From Kurthia massiliensis (GTDB taxonomy: Bacteria; Bacillota; Bacilli; Bacillales_A; Planococcaceae), in assembly GCF_000285555.1 (NCBI RefSeq), contig NZ_HE610996.1, forward strand, positions 730,307-794,306: a DNA stretch of 64,000 bases, written 5' to 3'. The position numbers and the translations under genes are program-made. Of the stretch, positions 16,829 through 25,210 are shown in pieces. The notes under the pieces are model-generated. The model did not search any database. It was given only the letters and a program-made list of their open reading frames with translations, and was not told the origin of the DNA. Position 1 is the first letter of the stretch. The number at the start of each line of letters is the position of its first letter.

Positions 16829-17392
16829 TTACGGTTGATCGATTGTTTCTTTCGGTAAGCTTTGGCTCATCGCGCAATATTTCACGAAGACGCGCGCAAG
16901 TTCTTGTAGGCGCTCTTGTACGTCTTGGTCTGTAATATTGTTATCGCGATCAAAGTGACTTGAATGTGTATACACATAGTTTGGTGTCACTAAGCAACGG
17001 AAGTAATCAAGAATTGGTTTTAACTGATTTTCAACGACTAAATGGTGTTGATACGTACCGCCATTGGCGACGATTGATACCGGTTTGTAGCGTAACGCTT
17101 TCGGATGTAAAAAGTCGAATGCATTTTTTAAGACGCCTGGAATTGAACCTTGGAAAATCGGTGTCGCAAAAATATAACCGTCCGCCGTTTCAATTTTTTT
17201 AATCATTTGTTGTAAACCTTCGTTATATTGATCGAATGGACGACCATCGACGATTTCATGTTGATAATCGGCAAACGTTAAAATTTCTAAGTCTAAACTT
17301 GCATCAAATTGTTCAATATATGTTTTAACTTGCTCTAAAATAGCACCCGTTTTACGACCAAGCACTGTACCGTCAACAAGCAAAATTTTCAT
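16829..17392 (-). CDS. NAD(P)H-dependent FMN reductase family protein
   Basis: A 187-residue flavodoxin-like enzyme. The N-terminus MKILLVDGTVLGRKTGAIL forms the first strand and phosphate loop; FATPIFQGSIPGVLKNAFDFL is the FMN-binding signature of the NADPH-dependent FMN reductase family, and VANGGTYQHH follows. It probably supplies reduced FMN or reduces quinones, nitro or azo compounds; the substrate is not evident. The start at 17392 is set by GGAGG; the frame extends further upstream without a ribosome site. Confidence 0.85.
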   Translation of the reverse strand: MKILLVDGTVLGRKTGAILEQVKTYIEQFDASLDLEILTFADYQHEIVDGRPFDQYNEGLQQMIKKIETADGYIFATPIFQGSIPGVLKNAFDFLHPKALRYKPVSIVANGGTYQHHLVVENQLKPILDYFRCLVTPNYVYTHSSHFDRDNNITDQDVQERLQELARVFVKYCAMSQSLPKETIDQP

Positions 17393-17489
17393 CAAGAAAA
17401 CCTCCAAAAAGTTCAGTATATAATCGTATTGTACCAATGATTCCTGACGTCAAAAACCCTTTTTTCCCAATTTCAGTCTTTTGAATGAA

Positions 17490-18308
17490 CTAAAGTGCGT
17501 GAACGACACCTTTTACGAGACCCGTAAATTTTTTGTTCACTTGTGCTGCGACATCAATTACTTCTTGGTGATTTAACGGTTGATCTAAAATACCAGCCGC
17601 CATATTCGTTAAGCAAGAAATGCCAAGGACGCGCATCCCACTATGACGTGCGACGATTGCTTCTGGTACCGTCGACATCCCTGCCGCGTCCGCACCGATT
17701 GCACGCATCATACGAATTTCTGCTGGTGTTTCATACGTTGGACCACTCCACCAAGCATACACACCACGTTGTAATTCGAACCCTTGTGCTTGTGCAACAT
17801 CATTTGCAAGTGCGCGTAAGTCCTTGTCATAGACGTTCGTCATATCTGGGAAACGTGTCCCTAACGCATCGTTATTCGGCCCGATTAATGGATTTTGGCC
17901 GGTTAAATTAATATGGTCTTCAATCAGCATTAATTCCCCTGGTTTGAATGACGTATTCACCGCACCACACGCATTTGTCACGATTAACGTTTCAATACCT
18001 AACGCTTTCATAACGCGCACTGGAAACGTTACTTCGTCCATCGTAAACCCTTCATAGTAATGGAAACGACCTTTCATCGCTAAAACGGTCTTTCCTTCTA
18101 ATTCACCGATGACAAGCTCATTCGCATGACCAACTGCACCTGACTTTGCGAATCCTGGAATGTCTGCATATGGAATGACTGTCGCATGTTCAATGTCGTC
18201 TGCTAACGTTCCTAATCCTGAACCTAAAATAAGCCCTACTACTGGTTGCACAGATAATTTTTCTTGAATAAATTTCGTCGTTTGTTCGATTTGTTCTACT
18301 GTATGCAT
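17490..18308 (-). CDS. punA: Purine nucleoside phosphorylase I
   Basis: A 272-residue trimeric-type enzyme that cleaves inosine and guanosine with phosphate to the base and ribose-1-phosphate. Motifs are LILGSGLGTLAD (phosphate site), GHANELVIGELEGKTVLAMKGRFHYYEG, VTNACGAVN and GPTYETPAEIRMMRAIGADAAGMSTVPEAI. It corresponds to B. subtilis PupG/PunA rather than the hexameric DeoD. The ATG follows GGAGC. It is monocistronic as far as I can see. Confidence 0.93.
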   Translation of the reverse strand: MHTVEQIEQTTKFIQEKLSVQPVVGLILGSGLGTLADDIEHATVIPYADIPGFAKSGAVGHANELVIGELEGKTVLAMKGRFHYYEGFTMDEVTFPVRVMKALGIETLIVTNACGAVNTSFKPGELMLIEDHINLTGQNPLIGPNNDALGTRFPDMTNVYDKDLRALANDVAQAQGFELQRGVYAWWSGPTYETPAEIRMMRAIGADAAGMSTVPEAIVARHSGMRVLGISCLTNMAAGILDQPLNHQEVIDVAAQVNKKFTGLVKGVVHAL

Positions 18309-18345
18309 ATGTCTGCTCCGTTCTATTGTTTTACCATTAGTGTAC

Positions 18346-18765
18346 TAAAAGTTCCAAACAGATGCGATTACGAAAGAAATTAATACGGTAACGACGATGC
18401 TCTTTAAAAAATCTGGCTTAACCCAAACGAAAGCACATGACGGTAAAAATGCGAGTACGACCGCACAAAACCAATTAACGTCGTTAGCAGATTCATTTAC
18501 GTTAATTCGTGACAACTTTACGCGTTCCGTAAACGTCTTACATCAAAATGCGTCGTCGTTACATGCGGCTTCTGAAGAAGTAAGTCAAACGAAGGGGCAA
18601 ATTGAACATATTACGCAAATTTCTGAAGAGAACAATGCTGCCACACAAGAAATTGTGGCAACGCTCACAGAAGAAAATAAATTGATTCACTCGTTAAAAG
18701 ATAACGCGACGACGTTGAATGAATTAAGCAACAGTTTATTAAAACTATGTAAACAATCATAATTG
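18346..18765 (+). pseudogene. Fragment of a methyl-accepting chemotaxis protein signalling domain
   Basis: The ORF from ATG 18397 to 18762 encodes 121 residues. VSQTKGQIEHITQISEENNAATQEIVATLTEENKLI corresponds to the descending helix of a receptor signalling domain. The conserved hairpin tip with IAxQTNLLALNAAIEAARAGE is absent, as are any membrane helix, sensor domain or HAMP. There is no ribosome site before the ATG, and plausible in-frame codons continue upstream (KFQTDAITKEINTVTT) to a stop at 18346-18348. I read it as a remnant or internal deletion of a receptor; a small regulator of CheA is the alternative. Confidence 0.55.
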
Positions 18766-18766
18766 C

Positions 18767-18810
18767 ATAAAAAGCTGTCCACGATGAAAGATTTTTGGAC
18801 AGCTTTTTTT
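18767..18810 (+). terminator. Strong terminator after the chemoreceptor fragment
   Basis: AAAAAGCTGTCCA and TGGACAGCTTTTTTT stem with a 14-base loop. Confidence 0.9.
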
Positions 18811-18870
18811 CGTATAGCTATGGTACAATGACATCATTGAACAAAAGCGCTATCGAAGGAGAATTTGAAT

Positions 18871-19059
18871 ATGGCTACAAAATCAGAAATCGAATATCAA
18901 ATTTTAGAGCTAAAAAGTGACTACATTCGTCAACAAGGCGATATCGAAAAAATCGAGTCAACTGGTCACCACGATCAATTAGCAAAAGCTGAGCAACGTT
19001 TAGTTGATATGGAAAACCAATTAGCTGAACTAAATAAACAGCTTCAAGAACTACAATAA
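18871..19059 (+). CDS. Small coiled-coil protein, SE1832-like
   Basis: A 62-residue protein made of two heptad-rich helices (KSEIEYQILELKSDYIRQQGDIEKIESTG, then QLAKAEQRLVDMENQLAELNKQLQEL). It resembles the short SE1832-type proteins of staphylococci and bacilli, from memory. The ATG at 18871 lies nine bases after AAGGAG; an in-frame TTG at 18865 is closer than usual. Its function is unknown. It precedes the ABC-F gene, separated by a hairpin at 19090-19124. Confidence 0.65.
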   Translation: MATKSEIEYQILELKSDYIRQQGDIEKIESTGHHDQLAKAEQRLVDMENQLAELNKQLQELQ

Positions 19060-19089
19060 CTTTTTACAAATTGACATCTTAAACTCAAG

Positions 19090-19124
19090 CTCCAAAATAC
19101 CTCGGTGTTTCGGAGTTTTGTTTT
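19090..19124 (+). terminator. Hairpin with T-tract in front of the ABC-F gene
   Basis: CTCCAAAATAC-CTCG-GTGTTTCGGAG, then TTTTGTTTT, ending 28 bases before the ABC-F start codon. It looks like the terminator of the coiled-coil gene, but a TTGACA at 19074-19079 could place an ABC-F transcription start inside or before it, making it a possible attenuator. Confidence 0.6.
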
Positions 19125-19152
19125 GCACATAATAGGAGGAAAACATCGCAAT

Positions 19153-20721
19153 ATGGCAATTTTAACAGTAGATAAACTTGGTCACTCGTTCGGGGACCGT
19201 ACATTATTCAAAGAAGTATCTTTCCGTATCGTCGAAGGTGAACATGTCGGTTTAGTCGGCGCAAACGGCGTTGGTAAATCAACATTAATGAGCATCATTA
19301 CAGGTCAAACGGTACACGATACAGGCCGCGTTGAATGGTTACCGAAAACACATTATGGCTACCTTGACCAACATACGGTTTTAACACCAGGGAAAACGAT
19401 GCGTGAAACGTTGAACGATGCGTTCGCAGACCTTTTCAAAAAAGAACAAGAATTAAATGAAATCGCTGCAAAAATGGGCGATGCAACACCAGAAGAATTA
19501 GAACAACTATTAGAAGACATGGCAGAAGTACAAGACGCATTAGAAGCAGGTGACTTTTATTCTTTAGATATGAAAGTTGACGAAGTAGCACGCGGTCTTG
19601 GTCTTGATGCGATCGGTTTAGATCGTGACGTCGCAGCCCTTTCAGGTGGTCAACGTACGAAATTACTTCTAGCAAAATTATTATTAGAAAAACCGAAAGT
19701 ATTATTACTAGATGAGCCGACAAACTATTTAGATGAAGAACATATCGAATGGTTACGTACGTATTTAAAAGATTATCCACACGCATTTTTATTAATTTCA
19801 CATGATGTTGAATTTATGAACGATGTCGTAGGCGTTATTTTCCACTTAGAGTTTTCTAAATTAACGCGTTACACAGCGTCATATGAAAAATTCTTAGAGC
19901 TTGCAGAAATTAATAAACGTCAACATATCGACGCTTACGAAAAACAACAAGAATTCATTAAACAACAAGAAACGTTTATTCAAAAGAACAAAGCGCGTTT
20001 CTCTACAACAGGTCGTGCGAAATCACGTCAAAAACAACTGGATCGCTTAGAAGTGATCGAACGTCCGGAAACAGCTTCTAAACCGACATTCCGCTTTGAA
20101 GAATCTCGTAGCTCAAGCCGTTACGTCGTAGAAGCGAAAGATTTATTAATCGGTTACGATAAAGAAAAACCGTTATTACCACCACTAACATTCCAAATCG
20201 AACGCGGTGAAAAAATTGCCCTTGTCGGTATGAATGGTGTCGGTAAATCAACATTATTAAAAACGATGCTCGGCAAAATCCCAGCACTTGGCGGTAAAGT
20301 TGAACGCGGTGACTTCCTATTTCCTTCTTACTTCGAACAAGAAGTAAAAGCAGGTAAAGAAACACCGATCGATGTCATTTGGGATGCATATCCAAGCTTA
20401 ACGCAAGGGACTGTTCGTTCATTACTAGCAAAAACAGGTCTTAAAAATGAACATATCGGTCGCCCAATGAGCCAATTATCAGGTGGCGAACAAGCGAAAG
20501 TCCGCATTTGTAAATTAATGATGGACGAATCAAACTGGATGTTATTCGATGAACCGACAAACCACTTAGACATCGATGCAAAAGCAGAATTAAAACGCGC
20601 GATGCAAGAATATAAAGGCACAATCGTACTCGTTTCCCATGAACCTGAATTTTACGATGGTTTAGTAACGAAAGTATGGAACGTTGCAGAATGGTTCTCT
20701 GAAGCACATAAAGAACAATAA
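19153..20721 (+). CDS. yfmM: ABC-F family ATPase, YfmM-like
   Basis: A 522-residue protein with two ATPase domains and no membrane segments, so it works on the ribosome rather than in transport. Walker A motifs are GANGVGKST and GMNGVGKST, signatures LSGGQRTKLLLAKLL and LSGGEQAKVRICKLM, and Walker B motifs LLLDEPTNYLDE and MLFDEPTNHLD. The linker is about 80 residues, rich in Lys and Gln (KQQEFIKQQETFIQKNKARFS). It matches B. subtilis YfmM along its length as I recall it. ABC-F proteins resolve stalled ribosomes or protect against antibiotics; which applies here is unknown. The ribosome site AGGAGG is 13 bases from the ATG, somewhat long. Confidence 0.88.
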   Translation: MAILTVDKLGHSFGDRTLFKEVSFRIVEGEHVGLVGANGVGKSTLMSIITGQTVHDTGRVEWLPKTHYGYLDQHTVLTPGKTMRETLNDAFADLFKKEQELNEIAAKMGDATPEELEQLLEDMAEVQDALEAGDFYSLDMKVDEVARGLGLDAIGLDRDVAALSGGQRTKLLLAKLLLEKPKVLLLDEPTNYLDEEHIEWLRTYLKDYPHAFLLISHDVEFMNDVVGVIFHLEFSKLTRYTASYEKFLELAEINKRQHIDAYEKQQEFIKQQETFIQKNKARFSTTGRAKSRQKQLDRLEVIERPETASKPTFRFEESRSSSRYVVEAKDLLIGYDKEKPLLPPLTFQIERGEKIALVGMNGVGKSTLLKTMLGKIPALGGKVERGDFLFPSYFEQEVKAGKETPIDVIWDAYPSLTQGTVRSLLAKTGLKNEHIGRPMSQLSGGEQAKVRICKLMMDESNWMLFDEPTNHLDIDAKAELKRAMQEYKGTIVLVSHEPEFYDGLVTKVWNVAEWFSEAHKEQ

Positions 20722-20730
20722 TAATAAAAC

Positions 20731-20766
20731 GAAAAACCTTTCACTTTTTTGTGAAGGGTTTTTCTC
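20731..20766 (+). terminator. Terminator of the ABC-F gene
   Basis: GAAAAACCTTTCAC and GTGAAGGGTTTTTC arms around a T-rich loop. Confidence 0.9.
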
Positions 20767-20838
20767 ATTTTAGCCATATGTTTCGCATCATATGCATTTT
20801 CTGTTTACAATAGTAGTATAAGGATGGTGTCTCAACAT

Positions 20839-21729
20839 ATGAGCAACAACGATTTAGCAGACAGTTACGCCCCGAAAAAAATGGCGAAGCTGCAAAAAAC
20901 ATTTTTACGATTCCTCGGTATTACGATTGGCGCACTTATTATGGCCGTCGCACTTGAAGAAGTACTCATTCCGAATCATCTCGTCGACGGTGGCGTCACC
21001 GGCATTGCGATGATGATCTCCCATATGACTGGATTATCACTCGGTCTATTCTTATTTATTTTAAACTTGCCGTTCCTTTATTTCGGCTATAAACAAATCG
21101 GCAAAAGCTTTGCGATTTCCGTCACATATGGCATTGCCGTCTTATCAGCCGCGACAACGTTTATTCCCCTACCTGGTGCCTTCACGAACGACACATTGCT
21201 CGCAACCGTTCTTGGTGGCATCATGCTAGGCATCGGTGTTGGGATCGCAATTCGCTCTGGCGGCTGCCTCGATGGTAGTGAAACGCTCGCGATTATGTTT
21301 AACAAAAAAACGCCCTTCTCCGTTGGCCAAATTATTTTAATTATGAACTTATTTATTTTAGGTAGCGCGAGCTTCGTCTTTGGTTTAGACCGTGCGATGT
21401 ATTCTCTAATTGCGTATTTTATCGCATTTAAAACGATTGACCTCGTTTCAGAAGGTTTCAATCAAACGAAATCGATCTGGATCATTAGCGAAAAGCCAGA
21501 ACTCATCGGTGAAAAAATTATGTTCCGTCTCGGACGTGGTGTGACGTATTTAAACGGACGCGGTGGCTATACGAACGATGAAAAGCAAGTCATCTTCTGC
21601 GTCATTAGTCGGTTAGAAGAAGCGAAACTCAAAACGATCGTGCATGAAGTCGATCCGTCTGCGTTTCTTGCCTTCAGCAACATGACGGAAATTAGCGGTG
21701 GGAACTTTAAGAAAAAAGATATTCACTAA
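20839..21729 (+). CDS. YitT family membrane protein (DUF2179 C-terminus)
   Basis: A 296-residue protein with five to six membrane helices. Typical YitT stretches are NHLVDGGVTGIAMMIS, GGIMLGIGVGIAIRSGGCLDGSETLAI and LYFGYKQIGKSFA. The cytosolic DUF2179 domain at the C-terminus includes GRGVTYLNGRGGYTNDEKQVIFCVISRLE. The family's function is unknown. The start is uncertain: ATG 20839 with GGTG before it, GTG 20827, or ATG 20824 lying within the AAGGATGG ribosome site. Confidence 0.88.
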   Translation: MSNNDLADSYAPKKMAKLQKTFLRFLGITIGALIMAVALEEVLIPNHLVDGGVTGIAMMISHMTGLSLGLFLFILNLPFLYFGYKQIGKSFAISVTYGIAVLSAATTFIPLPGAFTNDTLLATVLGGIMLGIGVGIAIRSGGCLDGSETLAIMFNKKTPFSVGQIILIMNLFILGSASFVFGLDRAMYSLIAYFIAFKTIDLVSEGFNQTKSIWIISEKPELIGEKIMFRLGRGVTYLNGRGGYTNDEKQVIFCVISRLEEAKLKTIVHEVDPSAFLAFSNMTEISGGNFKKKDIH

Positions 21730-21731
21730 AA

Positions 21732-21765
21732 AATGTGCGCAAGCAAAGCTTGTGCATATTTTTTT
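21732..21765 (+). terminator. Terminator of the YitT gene
   Basis: ATGTGCGCAAGC-3-GCTTGTGCAT stem followed by seven T. Confidence 0.9.
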
Positions 21766-22052
21766 GAAGATTTTTTGATATTTTCGTGACAGAAAGCGTT
21801 TTCATTGAAGCAAACTTCCTCAAAACCGCGTCACGACGGCATTTATCGATATTTTCTGACAAAAAAACAATTTGAAACCTGTACTATTTTTTTACGTCCT
21901 ATATATAAATACAGCGCGATAAACGGCAATTTGCATGTAAAATGCTCTTTTCTCCGTAAATATATGGCGTTTGTTCAAAAAAATCAATTTGACTTATAGA
22001 TATCTTACTGATAAGATATATGTATCATATAAGAACGAAAGTAGGAATCCAC
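21766..22052. other. Intergenic region upstream of spx
   Basis: No supported gene; the 64-codon reading frame at 21805 has no ribosome site and unconvincing composition. It must hold the spx promoter. A GATATCTTACTGATAAGATATATG stretch just before spx contains an imperfect inverted repeat (ATATCTTA...TAAGATAT, about 22000-22019). A catabolite-element-like GAAAGCGTTTTC lies at about 21792-21803 but is far from any start. Confidence 0.4.
22000..22019. promoter_or_regulatory. Inverted repeat upstream of spx
   Basis: ATATCTTA-4-TAAGATAT, a perfect 8-base inverted repeat, about 33 bases before the spx start codon. It could be an operator or a leader hairpin; no T-run follows. Confidence 0.4.
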
Positions 22053-22457
22053 ATGACTGTTACAATTTACACACAAACAAGCTGCACATCATCAAAAAAA
22101 GCACTGCAATGGTTACGCGAAAACGGTATTCAATATACTGAAAAACGTATTACGTCTGATCCGCTAACATTGTCAGAGTTCAAAACGATTTTAAGCATGA
22201 CCGAAGATGGCACAGATGAAATTATTTCAACAAACTCAAAAGACTATAAAAACTTGAACTGCGACATTAATACATTATCAATTCAAGAACTATATGCAAT
22301 TATTAAAGAACATCCAAAAATGTTACGTAGTCCGATTTTATTAGATGCGAAACGTTTACAAGTCGGTTACAACGAAATGGATATTCGTCGCTTCATCCCA
22401 CGTAAAGTTCGTGCCTTCGAATTGTACGAAATGCAACGCCTTGCAAATGAGTACTAA
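22053..22457 (+). CDS. Spx-family transcriptional regulator with CxxS centre
   Basis: An ArsC/Spx-fold protein of 134 residues that in Bacillales binds the alpha subunit of RNA polymerase and redirects it to thiol-stress genes. Spx landmarks are intact: [12 protein letters not shown] (with the Gly needed for alpha contact, residue 53), [30 protein letters not shown] and the C-terminal EMQRLANEY. The redox centre, CxxC in typical Spx, is Cys11-Thr-Ser-Ser14 here, so the intramolecular disulfide cannot form. The ATG follows AGTAGGA. A MarR-type gene follows 31 bases downstream. It may be a second Spx paralogue of the organism. Confidence 0.88.
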   Translation: MTVTIYTQTSCTSSKKALQWLRENGIQYTEKRITSDPLTLSEFKTILSMTEDGTDEIISTNSKDYKNLNCDINTLSIQELYAIIKEHPKMLRSPILLDAKRLQVGYNEMDIRRFIPRKVRAFELYEMQRLANEY

Positions 22458-22488
22458 ACGTCAGAAAATTTGGAGATGATTGAACGTG

Positions 22489-22911
22489 ATGGATCGCCGC
22501 AACAATGGCATCACAGCTCTTTTTGAAGTAGCAACTGCTATCGAACGAAAATGGGCAAATGAATGGAATAGCCACAATAATTTAGGCTTATCAAAAACGC
22601 ATATTTTATTATTGGACTTATTAGATTCCAAAGGACCACTCCGCCCTTCTGATTTAGCAGAAACACTACATGTGACAACTGGTGGCGTCACTGTTCTGAC
22701 GAGTAAACTGATTAAAGCCGAATATATTAAAAAACAACAAAACCCTTCTGACCGTCGCGCATCTCAACTGGAGATTACCGACGCTGGAAAAGCACTTCTC
22801 GAAGATGCATACGACCATATCGAAGCACTTGTGAATCGCATGTTCGGTATGCTTACGCCTGAAGAAGTCAAAACGCTGCAAGTCATTTTTATGAAATGTT
22901 TGCAAGCATAA
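22489..22911 (+). CDS. MarR family transcriptional regulator
   Basis: A winged-helix DNA-binding protein of about 140 residues. The recognition region PLRPSDLAETLHVTTGGVTVLTSKLIKAEYI and the wing NPSDRRASQLEITDAGKALL are typical of MarR. It contains one conserved-looking Cys near the C-terminus (MKCLQA). The start is ATG 22489, GTG 22486 or TTG 22480; GGAG best fits the first two. It lies 31 bases after spx and is probably co-transcribed. A CodY-like match (22456-22470, 12 of 15) overlaps the ribosome-site region but is weak. Confidence 0.85.
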   Translation: MDRRNNGITALFEVATAIERKWANEWNSHNNLGLSKTHILLLDLLDSKGPLRPSDLAETLHVTTGGVTVLTSKLIKAEYIKKQQNPSDRRASQLEITDAGKALLEDAYDHIEALVNRMFGMLTPEEVKTLQVIFMKCLQA

Positions 22912-22957
22912 CAGTTCATGCTTTTCGCTGTTCCTAGTGTGTGGAGAACAGCGTACG

Positions 22958-22987
22958 AGCACGTCTTTATAGGCGTGCTTTTTTTTA
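22958..22987 (+). terminator. Terminator of the spx-marR unit
   Basis: GAGCACGTC-5-GGCGTGCTTTTTTTT. Confidence 0.85.
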
Positions 22988-22993
22988 TGCACG

Positions 22994-23030
22994 AAAAAGC
23001 CTTGCTTCAGACGAAAGCAAGGCTTCTTTT
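22994..23030 (-). terminator. Terminator of the sigma-factor gene
   Basis: Minus strand GAAGCCTTGCTT-7-AAGCAAGGCTTTTTC, 30 bases after the sigma-factor stop codon. Confidence 0.85.
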
Positions 23031-23060
23031 CTATATAAACCTCGGGGGATGAGGAGTTTG

Positions 23061-23621
23061 TTATGCAGGCATAATAGCAGATGCTGACACTTCATCTGAC
23101 AACATCATTTCTTTTAAACGCGCTTTCGCACGGAAAAGACGAGATTTTACAGTACCGATTGATACTTTCATAACATCAGCGATTTCGATTAAAGATAACT
23201 GATGCACGTAAAAGTATAGTAACGTATTTTTGTAAATACCGTCTAATTGACCGATTTTGTCTTGAACGATTTTCGCCACGTCTTCCTTTTCGATTAATTC
23301 CTCTGTTGATAATTCATCGTTTGGAACTAAATCAAGAACAGGCACGTCTAATGTATCAGGTTGGTTAATCATATATTTGCTGCGGCGTACATTTTTGCGA
23401 TAGCGGTCGCGGAATGTATTCATGCAAATTGTTGTTAACCATGCTTTTAAATGATCGACTTGTGCAACGTATGATTCGTAGCGGACAACTTTGACCCATA
23501 CTTCTTGCATTAAGTCTTCTGCTTCTGCTTTATTGCGTGTTAGCTTTAAGCATAAGTGGTAAATGTAGCGATTGTATTCTTCGTATACGTCGTTTAATGT
23601 AGTGTTTTGTAATTGTTCCAT
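23061..23621 (-). CDS. ECF-type RNA polymerase sigma factor, no adjacent anti-sigma
   Basis: A 186-residue sigma-70 family protein with only regions 2 and 4. Region 2 is YHLCLKLTRNKAEAEDLMQEVWVKVVRYESY...AWLTTICMNTFRDRYRK; region 4 is LDGIYKNTLLYFYVHQLSLIEIADVMKVSIGTVKSRLFRAKARLKEMM. It resembles the extracytoplasmic-function sigma factors of bacilli. No anti-sigma gene follows: a terminator comes directly after the stop, and the next gene is convergent. The ATG follows AGGAGG. Its stimulus and regulon cannot be read from this sequence. Confidence 0.88.
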   Translation of the reverse strand: MEQLQNTTLNDVYEEYNRYIYHLCLKLTRNKAEAEDLMQEVWVKVVRYESYVAQVDHLKAWLTTICMNTFRDRYRKNVRRSKYMINQPDTLDVPVLDLVPNDELSTEELIEKEDVAKIVQDKIGQLDGIYKNTLLYFYVHQLSLIEIADVMKVSIGTVKSRLFRAKARLKEMMLSDEVSASAIMPA

Positions 23622-23812
23622 AGTGTGTAACCTCCTGAGTGGTTCGAATTTTTTCGTTATATGTGTGCTGTATGTATCAGCGAAATGTTTAAGTTATGTT
23701 TTTCTTTATACACTTATTATTACGGAAACGAACCTTACGCTCTATCGGTTTAACTTTCATTTACCTTACAATCGTGTAAGATAAGGAACTTTTTCATGTA
23801 AGCTACCCATAC

Positions 23813-23847
23813 AAAAAGGCATTTCCGAATTCGGAAATGCCTTTTTT
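23813..23847 (-). terminator. Terminator of the CNNM/CBS gene
   Basis: AAAAAGGCATTTCCG-AATT-CGGAAATGCCTTTTTT, a long perfect palindrome usable in both directions. Here it ends the minus-strand gene at 23850. Confidence 0.9.
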
Positions 23848-23849
23848 CG

Positions 23850-25085
23850 TTATATGATTTTCATAATGGTTACCTTCGTCGCATGTGTACCTTCCGTATC
23901 ATCAATGACGAGCGACACATCCCCTACTTGTAGGCGATCGCCGACTTGTGGCAACCTTTGCAACTCATCAATAATAAGTCCACCGATAATGCCATGCGCA
24001 TCTGTCGGTATGTGACATTGTAATAACTGATTCACTTGGTCAATATCAATACGGTCACTACAAATGACGCGGTCCGCTGCTACTTCATAAATGAGTGGTG
24101 TCGTACGGTCCGTTTCATCTTCAATATTTTGACCGATCATATCTTCAATCATATCTTCGGTCGTCACGATGCCGAGCGTACCACCGTATTCGTCTAAAAC
24201 AATTGCTAAATGTTTTTTCGCTGAAATCATTCGTTTGAACACTCGTTCCACTTCTATATTTTGCGCGATAAACAATGGATCATCATCTAAAAATTCTTCT
24301 AGCTGGCGCGTCGGATCAATCGACCATTCGACTAATTTTTTTGATAAAAACAGCCCGACGATATGGTCGATATCTTCATCGTATACCGGGTAACGTGTAT
24401 AACCGTGATGTAAAATGACGTCACGTACATCGTCAAATGTCGATGCGAGTGGCAAGCCGATAATTTCTGTGCGATGCGCACCGAGCACATCTTCTACATC
24501 TTTATCTGGAAAGTCGAGCACTTCTTTCAGTCGTTTCCCTTCCACTTGGTCATACGCACCTGACGTCTCTGCGATATCAATGACCGCGCGTACTTCCGCT
24601 TTCGTCATTTTCCCTTCTGTCACCGCACCACGTGTTAAAATGCGCATGAAAATGTTCGTAAAGCTCTGAACGATGACCGCAATTGGCGTACAAATTTTTA
24701 CTAAGTAATAAATCGGTTTCAACACAGGTGCCGAATAAGACATCGGCTCAGCATACGTTACCGCCATCGTTTTCGGTAACACTTCTGCAAATAAAATAAG
24801 TACGATCGTTAAAATCGCCGTCGCAATCGACACTTTCCAGCCGTGGTTAATTGCAATAATCGTCACAATTGTTGGTAGTAAAATGTTGACGACATTGTTT
24901 AAAATGAGCACCGTCGTAATCATACGGTCTGGTTTCTCAATAATTTTTAACATAAAAATCGAGCGCTCATCTCCAGACTTCGCACGTAATCGTACTTTCA
25001 TTTTATTAATAGCAGTCAGCGCTGTTTCCGCTGCCGCAAAATAGCTTGATAATAACAGTAAAACGCCTAGTAAAATAAATTCCAT
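23850..25085 (-). CDS. CNNM/HlyC-type transmembrane protein with CBS pair and CorC domain
   Basis: A 411-residue protein: an N-terminal DUF21/CNNM membrane domain (FILLGVLLLLSSYFAAAETALTAINKMK and several helices, about 1-180), a CBS pair (about 195-320; HRTEIIGLPLASTFDDVRDVI, KHLAIVLDEYGGTLGIVTTEDMIEDMIG) and a C-terminal CorC_HlyC domain. The family is linked to magnesium or divalent-cation efflux and is often annotated as hemolysin. The start at 25085 follows GGAAGGAG. The open frame reaches further upstream to 25298, but that would run through the divergent dipeptidase promoter and gene, so I reject it. Confidence 0.9.
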   Translation of the reverse strand: MEFILLGVLLLLSSYFAAAETALTAINKMKVRLRAKSGDERSIFMLKIIEKPDRMITTVLILNNVVNILLPTIVTIIAINHGWKVSIATAILTIVLILFAEVLPKTMAVTYAEPMSYSAPVLKPIYYLVKICTPIAVIVQSFTNIFMRILTRGAVTEGKMTKAEVRAVIDIAETSGAYDQVEGKRLKEVLDFPDKDVEDVLGAHRTEIIGLPLASTFDDVRDVILHHGYTRYPVYDEDIDHIVGLFLSKKLVEWSIDPTRQLEEFLDDDPLFIAQNIEVERVFKRMISAKKHLAIVLDEYGGTLGIVTTEDMIEDMIGQNIEDETDRTTPLIYEVAADRVICSDRIDIDQVNQLLQCHIPTDAHGIIGGLIIDELQRLPQVGDRLQVGDVSLVIDDTEGTHATKVTIMKII

Positions 25086-25136
25086 ATAAACGCTCCTTCC
25101 CCATTTATATACTAAGTACCCGAAAACATGACTACT

Positions 25137-25167
25137 TTGACACATCATTTTGTCGCTATGATATAAT
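25137..25167 (+). promoter_or_regulatory. Promoter of the dipeptidase gene
   Basis: TTGACA (25137-25142) and extended -10 TGATATAAT with perfect TATAAT (25162-25167). The spacer is 19 bases, long, but compensated by the TGn motif. Confidence 0.65.
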
Positions 25168-25210
25168 TTGTAGTGCTTAACAATAAATAAACAAAAGCGA
25201 GGGATTTTCA

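Noticed and set aside
21792-21803. Catabolite-repression-like element GAAAGCGTTTTC
   Set aside because: Two mismatches at the end of the consensus and more than 200 bases from the nearest start codon.
21805-21999. 64-codon open frame between YitT and spx
   Set aside because: No ribosome binding site, odd composition, and it lies in the region that must hold the spx promoter.
22456-22470. CodY-like match between spx and marR
   Set aside because: The left half is poor and it overlaps the spx stop codon inside a probable transcript.
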